A stretch of 20,401 nt of DNA from Rhodospirillales bacterium (GTDB taxonomy: Bacteria > Pseudomonadota > Alphaproteobacteria > Acetobacterales > Acetobacteraceae): the NCBI GenBank assembly GCA_025350425.1, contig JANXXW010000136.1, forward strand, positions 1 to 20,401, in the 5' to 3' direction. Under the pieces are notes generated by a model. It worked only from the letters and a program-made list of their open reading frames with translations, was not told the origin of the DNA and searched no databases. Position numbers and translations under genes: made by a program. Shown piece after piece: positions 15,014 to 20,401 of the stretch (within the stretch, counting starts at the first letter, position 1; every line of letters starts with the position of its first letter).

Positions 15014-16356
15014 TGGCGGCGGGCAACTCCCTGATCCTCGGGATCATGACGGCCCTGTTCCTCACGCTCGGCTATCTCGGCGTTCCCGTGGCCTTCGCCC
15101 TCATGGCCGGCGTTCTGGTCGGCACCGCGCTCACGCCCATCACCTTCCAGTCCATGGTCGGCCAACTGTTCAACGGCATCGATTCCGAAGCGCTGATGGC
15201 CATCCCGTTCTTCCTGCTCGTTGGCGAATTGATGACGTCGGCCAACGTGGTCATCCGCATCGCCGACCTCAGCCAGGCCCTGGTCGGCCATGTCAGGGGT
15301 GGCCTCGCCCAGGTCACCACCGTGTTCAGCATGTTCTTCTCCGGCATGTCGGGCAGTTCCTCCGCCGATGTGGCCGTGCTGACCCGCACCATGTCGAAGC
15401 CGATGGCGGCCGAGGGGTATAGCCCCGCTTTTGTCGCCGCGCTGATCGCCGCCGCCTCCACCATCGCCGCCCTGGTGCCACCCTCGATCATGGCGGTGGT
15501 GTATGGCGCGGTGGGCAATGTCTCCATCGCCGGGTTGTTCCTCGGCGGTTGCGTGCCCGGCCTCATGATCGGCATCGGCCTGATGATCTACTGCTATTTC
15601 TTCAGGCCGGTCGGTTTTCGTCGTCCGCGTGCCGGGTTCGCCCAACTCACCACCGCGGCGGGCCGGGCCGCCCTGCCGATGATGATCCCGCTCATCCTGC
15701 TCGGCGGCATCATTACCGGCTGGTTCACTCCAACCGAGGCGGGCGTGATCGCCATCGTCTACATCCTCGGCGTGGTGATCCCATTCCTGCGGCCGTCGCA
15801 CCTGCAGCATATCCCGCGAGACTTCGTCCAGGCCGGCCTGATCTTCTCGCTCCCTCTCATCACCATCGCCGCCGCCTCTGCCTTCGGTTGGATGCTCGCC
15901 TACCTCCGCGGCCCCATCGTGGTCGCCGGCTGGATCGGCAGCGTCGCCGGCACCGATCCGGTTGCCATCATGTTCATGCTGGTTGCCGTGTTCGTCATCG
16001 TGGGCGATTTCATCGAGCCCATACCGGCCATCATCATTTTTATGCCGGTGGTAAACGCGCTGACCGAATCTGCCGATATCAACGGCGTCCATATGGGTGT
16101 CGTGCTGATCGTGACCCTCGCGTTCGGCCTGATCACGCCGCCCTACGGGCTTGCCCTGCTGATGGCCTCGAAGTTCGTCGGCGTCCGCTTCTCCTCGGCG
16201 CTCAAGGCATCGTTGCCGATATACATCATCTTCTTCATCACCATCGGCTTCACGATTTTCTTTCCCGCCGTGGTGCTCTGGCTACCCAAACAGGTCTTTC
16301 CAGAGTCGGTCGGCTGTTTCCGGGCGCCTGATGGCCAGCACTACATCTGCCCGTAA
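15013..16356 (+). CDS. TRAP transporter large permease, DctM family
   Basis: This 447-residue permease carries out ion-coupled transport and has about 12 membrane helices. Recognisable parts are the LGVPVAFALMAG start, IPFFLLVGELM, the FSGMSGSSSADVAVL signature, ALVPPSIMAVVYG, and the second-half repeat with TPTEAGVIAIVYI and LITPPYGLALL. It is about 20 residues longer than common members because of a C-terminal tail (PESVGCFRAPDGQHYICP) that I do not recognise from the family. Confidence 0.93.
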   Translation: MAAGNSLILGIMTALFLTLGYLGVPVAFALMAGVLVGTALTPITFQSMVGQLFNGIDSEALMAIPFFLLVGELMTSANVVIRIADLSQALVGHVRGGLAQVTTVFSMFFSGMSGSSSADVAVLTRTMSKPMAAEGYSPAFVAALIAAASTIAALVPPSIMAVVYGAVGNVSIAGLFLGGCVPGLMIGIGLMIYCYFFRPVGFRRPRAGFAQLTTAAGRAALPMMIPLILLGGIITGWFTPTEAGVIAIVYILGVVIPFLRPSHLQHIPRDFVQAGLIFSLPLITIAAASAFGWMLAYLRGPIVVAGWIGSVAGTDPVAIMFMLVAVFVIVGDFIEPIPAIIIFMPVVNALTESADINGVHMGVVLIVTLAFGLITPPYGLALLMASKFVGVRFSSALKASLPIYIIFFITIGFTIFFPAVVLWLPKQVFPESVGCFRAPDGQHYICP

Positions 16357-16402
16357 CCGCCTTTTTGTGGCATCTCGCGGTAAGCGAGCCTAAAACGTGA
16401 CC

Positions 16403-17329
16403 ATGAACGTTGCATTAGCGCCATCCAAACCAAGTGTCCCGCACCTCAAACGCCTGGAAGCCGAGAGCATCCAGATCATGCGGGAAGTGGCCGCAGAGTG
16501 CCGTAAGCCGGTGATGCTGTATTCCATCGGCAAGGACTCCTCGGTCATGCTGCATCTGGCGCGCAAGGCCTTCTTCCCCGCCAAGCTCCCGTTCCCGCTG
16601 CTGCATGTGAACACCACGTGGAAGTTCCGGGAGATGATCACCTTCCGCGACGAGACGGTGTCCCGCCTCGGGCTCGACCTGATCGTCCATGTCAACGAGG
16701 AAGGCCGCGCCCAGAACGTTAACCCGTTCGATCATGGGTCGGCCTTCTACACCCACACCATGAAAACCGAGGGGCTGAAGCAGGCATTGCGCCAACACGG
16801 CTTCGATGCGGCCTTTGGTGGCGCGCGGCGCGACGAGGAGATGTCTCGGGCCAAGGAGCGCGTTTTCTCGTTCCGCTCCGCCAGCCACGCCTGGGACCCG
16901 AAGAACCAGCGTCCGGAGTTCTGGAACAACTGGAACCCCCGTATCTCCGGCAGCGAGTCGTTGCGGGTATTCCCGCTGTCGAACTGGACCGAGCTGGATA
17001 TCTGGCACTATCTCATGACCGAGAACCTGCCGATCGTGCCGCTATATTACGCGGCCGAACGCCCGGTGGTGGAGCGCGACGGTAGCCTGATCGTCGTTGA
17101 CGATGAACGTATGCGCCTTTTGCCCGGTGAACGGCCCCAGATGCGGCGGGTGCGCTTTCGTTCCCTCGGCTGCTACCCCCTGACCGGCGCCATGGAATCA
17201 GACGCGACCACAATGGGCGAGATCGTGGCGGAGATGTTCGTCGCCCGTAGCTCCGAACGCGGTGGGCGGATCATCGACCAGGACCCGGCGGACTCGATGG
17301 AGAAGAAGAAGCGCGAGGGATATTTCTGA
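16403..17329 (+). CDS. cysD: sulfate adenylyltransferase subunit 2 (CysD)
   Basis: CysD, with the GTPase CysN, activates sulfate to adenosine 5'-phosphosulfate for cysteine synthesis or sulfation. The 308-residue product has the PP-loop YSIGKDSSVMLHL (SIGKDSS at 41-47), then LLHVNTTWKFREM, FGGARRDEEMSRAKER, PKNQRPEFWN and the C-terminal SMEKKKREGYF, all typical. ATG 16403 is chosen; GTG 16397 is in frame and adds two residues. It starts 46 bp after dctM. The expected cysN or cysNC gene is not next. A methyltransferase gene follows with no gap, so CysN must be encoded elsewhere if the pathway works. Confidence 0.95.
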   Translation: MNVALAPSKPSVPHLKRLEAESIQIMREVAAECRKPVMLYSIGKDSSVMLHLARKAFFPAKLPFPLLHVNTTWKFREMITFRDETVSRLGLDLIVHVNEEGRAQNVNPFDHGSAFYTHTMKTEGLKQALRQHGFDAAFGGARRDEEMSRAKERVFSFRSASHAWDPKNQRPEFWNNWNPRISGSESLRVFPLSNWTELDIWHYLMTENLPIVPLYYAAERPVVERDGSLIVVDDERMRLLPGERPQMRRVRFRSLGCYPLTGAMESDATTMGEIVAEMFVARSSERGGRIIDQDPADSMEKKKREGYF

Positions 17330-18229
17330 ATGGCCGAGCCGGGCAACGCGGACCAAATCGCCTTCTGGAATGGGCAGGTCGGCGAGAAGTGGGCCGGCAA
17401 CCATAACCAGTTGGACCATGCTTTTGCTCCGCTCACGGCATCCTTGCTGCGTCATGTGGGCGCGCAGCCAGGCGAGGCCGTGATCGACGTCGGCTGCGGT
17501 TGCGGCGATCTGACCCTCGCCTTAGCGCGTTCTCTTGGCGCCGATGGACGGGTCCTCGCCGTCGATGTGTCCTCCCCGATGCTGGCCCAGGCCCGAGCCC
17601 GTGCCGCGCTGCAAACGCCGGGAACAATCGCGCCGATCGAATGGGTACTCGAAGACGCCTCCGTTTATGCGTTACCGAAGGCGGAGTTCGACGTGATCAC
17701 GTCGCGCTTCGGTGTCATGTTCTTTGCCGATCCCGTTGCCGCCTTCACCAATCTCCGTCGTGCGCTGAAACCGGGCGGACGGGTGGTGATGCTATGCTGG
17801 CGTCCGATGGATCAAAACCCGTGGTTCAGCGTCCCGCGCGCCTCGGTCTTGCCGCTGGTGCCGACACCCGAGCCCATGCCTCCCGGCGCACCCGGCCCGT
17901 TCGGGTTCGCGGATTCGGACCGCGTCCTTTCCATCCTGACGGAAGCGGGTTTCTCGGATGCTCGCGCGGAAAAACTCGACGCGGATCTCACACTGGCCCA
18001 ATCGCCCACCGGCTCCGACGTGGATGCGCTGGCGGCCGCAACCCAGTTCAGCGTCCAGACCGGCCCTGTTGGGTCTTTGTTGCGGGAGGCTTCTGAGGAG
18101 ACCATTGCCGCCGCCCGCGTCGCGATCAAGGCGGCGCTTCGCCCTCATCTCGGGGATGGCCGCGTGGTGCTGGGCGCCGGCTGCTGGATTTATACTGCTA
18201 CTGCGGCCGAGCTCACGCCGTCCCGGTGA
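17330..18229 (+). CDS. class I SAM-dependent methyltransferase
   Basis: The 299-residue protein has a clear SAM-binding motif I, VIDVGCGCGDLTLAL from 51, a post-I acidic region (RVLAVDVSSPMLAQAR), FDVITSRFGVMFFADPVAAF and LRRALKPGGRVVML. This fits the UbiE/type-11 methyltransferases. The substrate is unknown. The ATG follows the cysD TGA immediately, with GAGGG upstream, so the two are probably co-translated. The 3' end overlaps the converging methyltransferase gene by 17 bp. Confidence 0.87.
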   Translation: MAEPGNADQIAFWNGQVGEKWAGNHNQLDHAFAPLTASLLRHVGAQPGEAVIDVGCGCGDLTLALARSLGADGRVLAVDVSSPMLAQARARAALQTPGTIAPIEWVLEDASVYALPKAEFDVITSRFGVMFFADPVAAFTNLRRALKPGGRVVMLCWRPMDQNPWFSVPRASVLPLVPTPEPMPPGAPGPFGFADSDRVLSILTEAGFSDARAEKLDADLTLAQSPTGSDVDALAAATQFSVQTGPVGSLLREASEETIAAARVAIKAALRPHLGDGRVVLGAGCWIYTATAAELTPSR

Positions 18230-19031
18230 TGATGATGTTGAATGGACCCAGATACCCAAGTTCCTCGGACCAATAGCTGTAAGCCGACGCGCCCGCAAAA
18301 CCGGCTTTTCGCAGCCTGGACAGCACGTCCCAGCCGATATCGTGGATCGAAGCTCCGTAATATGTCGGCAGCAATCCATTCACGTGGGGCAGATCGTCGG
18401 TCCGGGATATCGTATTCGCCAGGTCGACCCGGAACGGTACCGTGAACACCAGTTGCCCACCACGCGCCAGCACGCGCCGCAACTCGGCCAGCGCCGCGTC
18501 CAGCGGTGGCACATGGTTCAGGTAATCCGGCGCGAGGGCGAGTTGCACGCAAGCGTCTGGTAGGTCGAGGCGATACGCTCCCCCGGCTACCAGCATCCGG
18601 GTTCGATGTATCAGCGTCGCAGTCTGGCCGATGCGGCGCGAAACCGGGGTGGATGGTCCGAATGCCAGTACTCGCATGGCCGGGAGCAGGCCCGTGACAC
18701 TCTCTGCGAAATGCAGCATTGCCCGGCCCCTCGCGTTGATCCGATCCTCGCAATCGCAGGCAAGTTCCTCGCGCCAGTTCGGCAGTACCCGTCCATCGGG
18801 CAGGCGCTCGCCGCCTTTGGTGCGTGAGGTGTAGGTCGTTGGACGAAGGCATGGCGCGCAGGTGCCGGGCCAGCTTATTTCTGGCTTGGTGGAAGCGAAT
18901 TCCAACTCGTGTCGGTAGCGAGCGTCTACCCGGTCACGGTTCTCGCGGATGTACTCGTCAAACTCCGCTTTCGAGATGAACGACCTCGCGGGGAACCGTG
19001 CCGCAAGGGCCGTGACGCTTATCGCGTCCAT
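18213..19031 (-). CDS. SAM methyltransferase with N-terminal cysteine cluster
   Basis: The product has 272 residues. The N-terminal part holds Cys58 and Cys61 (GTCAPC) and Cys92 and Cys94 (LACDCED), with PNWREEL between them, as in the putative zinc-binding head of methyltransferases found in surface-glycan clusters. The C-terminal part is a class I methyltransferase domain, with a weak motif I (VLAFGPSTP, 121-129) and a good DLPDACVQLALAPDYLNHVP then LAELRRVLARGGQLVFTVPF. The start ATG 19031 overlaps the end of the upstream glycosyltransferase-like gene by 13 bp, so they form an operon. The acceptor is probably a glycan or lipid-linked sugar, which is inference. Confidence 0.8.
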   Translation of the reverse strand: MDAISVTALAARFPARSFISKAEFDEYIRENRDRVDARYRHELEFASTKPEISWPGTCAPCLRPTTYTSRTKGGERLPDGRVLPNWREELACDCEDRINARGRAMLHFAESVTGLLPAMRVLAFGPSTPVSRRIGQTATLIHRTRMLVAGGAYRLDLPDACVQLALAPDYLNHVPPLDAALAELRRVLARGGQLVFTVPFRVDLANTISRTDDLPHVNGLLPTYYGASIHDIGWDVLSRLRKAGFAGASAYSYWSEELGYLGPFNIIITGTA

Positions 19032-19813
19032 GTGGGTCCTCCCGCCGGCTCGTCGTGAAACGGCACCGGTACTCCTGCCGCGCGCGCGCGCAGGCAGAAA
19101 TCCAGTAAGGCAACATCATTCAGGGCGCTGCCGCCGAATTGCGCGAACTCCTTCGCGCCGACATGGATGAGGAGGCCAAGCCGCCCCTCTGCGCGGATAT
19201 GCTCCGCCCCAAGAAGTCCCGACATGCCGGTCCGTGCTGCCCGCTCCATTATCGCCGGCCCGATAACGACGGCGCCGGTCCGGGACGACAAGGCCGCGAG
19301 CGCCGTCGCCGACGGGCGTTTGACGGTATCATCGAGCATGGCGAACGCGCGGCCTCTCGCCAGGGTGGTCGCGCGAAGGGCGGCCTCGTCCTCTGATCCG
19401 CCCGGCGCATTGAAAATCACCAGATTCGGCGCGATGCCCCGAAGCAGCGCCGTGCGCGGGTCCTGACTGTCGTCGAGCATAACCACTTCCAGCCGCGTTC
19501 CCCTTGCAAGGCTGCGAATTACCCCGACCGTGGACGCGATTCCGTCCCGGGCGTGGAAGATCACGCTGATGTCGGGTTCCGTGACCCAGGGAAGATCGAT
19601 TGGCCCGAATTGCCGCAGCAGGCCGGCTTGCGCCACGCTCAATGGATCGGCGGTACCGCCGACGAGACGATCGCCTGCCTGCGCGAAGGCGTCCGCAACC
19701 CGGTTGACACCGCGTGGGCGAAAATCGACTCCGGCTGCCTCGGCCCAGACTTGCCGCATCTGTCCTTCAAATGTTTCCAGGGATGCGGGTATCGCTGACG
19801 AAGCTGGCTCCAT
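19019..19813 (-). CDS. GT2-like glycosyltransferase domain protein, diverged
   Basis: The 264-residue protein from ATG 19813 resembles the first half of a GT-A fold family 2 glycosyltransferase. EPDISVIFHARDGIASTVG at about 79-97 stands in place of the usual DVSVIIPVYN. It is followed by LEVVMLDDSQDPRTALLRG, as in 'EVIVVDDGS.D.T', and AFAMLDDTV at about 157-164 where the DxD nucleotide-sugar motif is expected. The usual later acceptor region is short or absent, so activity is uncertain. The first 75 residues are not recognised. The start lacks a good ribosome-binding site. It is divergent from the GT2 gene 38 bp away and overlaps the methyltransferase gene. Confidence 0.6.
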   Translation of the reverse strand: MEPASSAIPASLETFEGQMRQVWAEAAGVDFRPRGVNRVADAFAQAGDRLVGGTADPLSVAQAGLLRQFGPIDLPWVTEPDISVIFHARDGIASTVGVIRSLARGTRLEVVMLDDSQDPRTALLRGIAPNLVIFNAPGGSEDEAALRATTLARGRAFAMLDDTVKRPSATALAALSSRTGAVVIGPAIMERAARTGMSGLLGAEHIRAEGRLGLLIHVGAKEFAQFGGSALNDVALLDFCLRARAAGVPVPFHDEPAGGPTWTR

Positions 19814-19851
19814 CGGGTTGGTCGATCCTGAACTGATACGGCTTGCGATTG

Positions 19852-20401
19852 ATGTTGCGCCCCGGAGCCGTTCTCGGCAAACCGGTTCAAGACGACCTCC
19901 AACGCAACGAGGATCAAGGCTTGGATCAACCCGACGCGGCAACGGACTTCCCGCGCGGCCGCGCGGCCGCCCTGGTGGAGCGCCTGACGGTCCTTGGGGA
20001 AAAGGCGGTCGATCTTGCCGTTGAGAACCGAAGACTTCGGGCGGACCTGGCGACCAAGGCGACCCGGCCCGATGCGGTATGGTTCGATGATCCACGGGAC
20101 CGGCATCCCTGGCCGTTTCTCGCCGATCCCCTCCAGCCACCAATAGGTTTCTACGATCATCGCGCCGACGACGACCTAATCCGGTGTGCCGCGGATGGTG
20201 CGGCGTTCCTAGGTGAGTTCGGCTTGCTCGGCGATGCGCCCCGCTTCGCGGCCGCAATCGCCGCGTTGAACGGAACCGCTCGCGTCTTGCGAACGCCGGG
20301 TGACGATCAGGCGCCGGACGTCTCCATCGTCATCCCCGTCCACGGCCAACTCGCCTACACGCTCAACTGTCTGGCGGGGCTGTTCGCGCAACAAGCTGCC
20401 G
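19852..20401 (+). CDS. GT2-family glycosyltransferase, N-terminal part (runs off window)
   Basis: From ATG 19852 the frame stays open to the last base, giving 183 codons with no stop. The first 150 or so residues hold a short heptad-like helical stretch (LVERLTVLGEKAVDLAVENR, then RLRADLATK) and a Trp/Pro/Phe-rich linker. Then comes the family 2 start: APDVSIVIPVHGQLAYTLNC followed by LAGLFAQQ, the nucleotide-binding beginning of the GT-A domain. The sugar, acceptor and full length are outside the window. In-frame TTG codons at 19843 and 19849 are alternative starts, and an in-frame TGA at 19834 limits any extension. It is probably a surface polysaccharide gene. Confidence 0.78.
   Translation, partial: MLRPGAVLGKPVQDDLQRNEDQGLDQPDAATDFPRGRAAALVERLTVLGEKAVDLAVENRRLRADLATKATRPDAVWFDDPRDRHPWPFLADPLQPPIGFYDHRADDDLIRCAADGAAFLGEFGLLGDAPRFAAAIAALNGTARVLRTPGDDQAPDVSIVIPVHGQLAYTLNCLAGLFAQQAA

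Noticed and set aside
14914..16092. Long minus-strand open frame (392 codons) opposite the TRAP large permease
   Set aside because: Composition is rich in His, Gly, Asp and Glu, as expected from the reverse complement of a hydrophobic gene, and the plus strand carries a full DctM protein.
16374..16388. Small hairpin CTCGC-GGTAA-GCGAG between dctM and cysD, considered as a terminator
   Set aside because: The stem is only 5 bp with no T-run, in a 46-bp gap. It is too weak to call.

Overview
The window is GC-rich, densely packed bacterial DNA that looks alphaproteobacterial, most likely Rhodospirillales/Acetobacteraceae. The taxonomic signs are a COQ9-family gene facing away from rpsU (the arrangement for which the family was once named 'rpsU-divergently transcribed protein'), a GTG-started S21, and the general gene repertoire. 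The family-level placement is inference. I see no rRNA, tRNA, CRISPR array or intact mobile element.

Layout. 1-1044: the 3' end of a gamma-glutamyltransferase gene, a short 5' remnant of an ArnT/PMT-type glycosyltransferase joined in frame to the leader of a small zincin metallopeptidase, then that metallopeptidase. 1082-1994: fdhD, facing a 25-residue membrane mini-protein whose last codons are tandemly repeated past its stop. 2069-3640: coq9 and def (coupled, minus strand) diverge from rpsU, which ends in a strong hairpin. 3757-5767: an amidase and a PaiB-like FMN-binding protein as a two-gene minus-strand operon. 5844-6080: a collapsed toxin-antitoxin remnant (Phd-type N-terminus plus VapC C-terminus). 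6085-8242: a three-gene minus-strand operon of ModA-like binding protein, b-type cytochrome and molybdopterin oxidoreductase, each joined by ATGA overlap. 8243-8830: two back-to-back gene remnants (DUF1223 and NrsF/DUF1109) that meet at one junction. 8944-13265: a complete CUT1-type carbohydrate ABC importer. 13491-16356: a complete DctPQM TRAP transporter. 16403-18229: cysD followed directly by a methyltransferase gene instead of cysN. 18213-20401: a minus-strand glycosyltransferase-like/methyltransferase pair, divergent from a GT2 glycosyltransferase that runs off the window.

How it works together. Most of the window is housekeeping and nutrient uptake: two importers, a periplasmic molybdoenzyme with its membrane electron partner, sulfate activation, ubiquinone biosynthesis and translation. 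The right edge looks like the start of a surface-glycan locus. The unusual theme is erosion. Four truncated gene remnants or remnant pairs lie between intact operons in the first 9 kb, several joined in frame to neighbours, which suggests repeated small deletions. The best candidates for a coherent, lightly described unit are the ModA-like/cytochrome b/molybdoenzyme operon (6085-8242) and the 25-residue mini-protein with its repeated tail.
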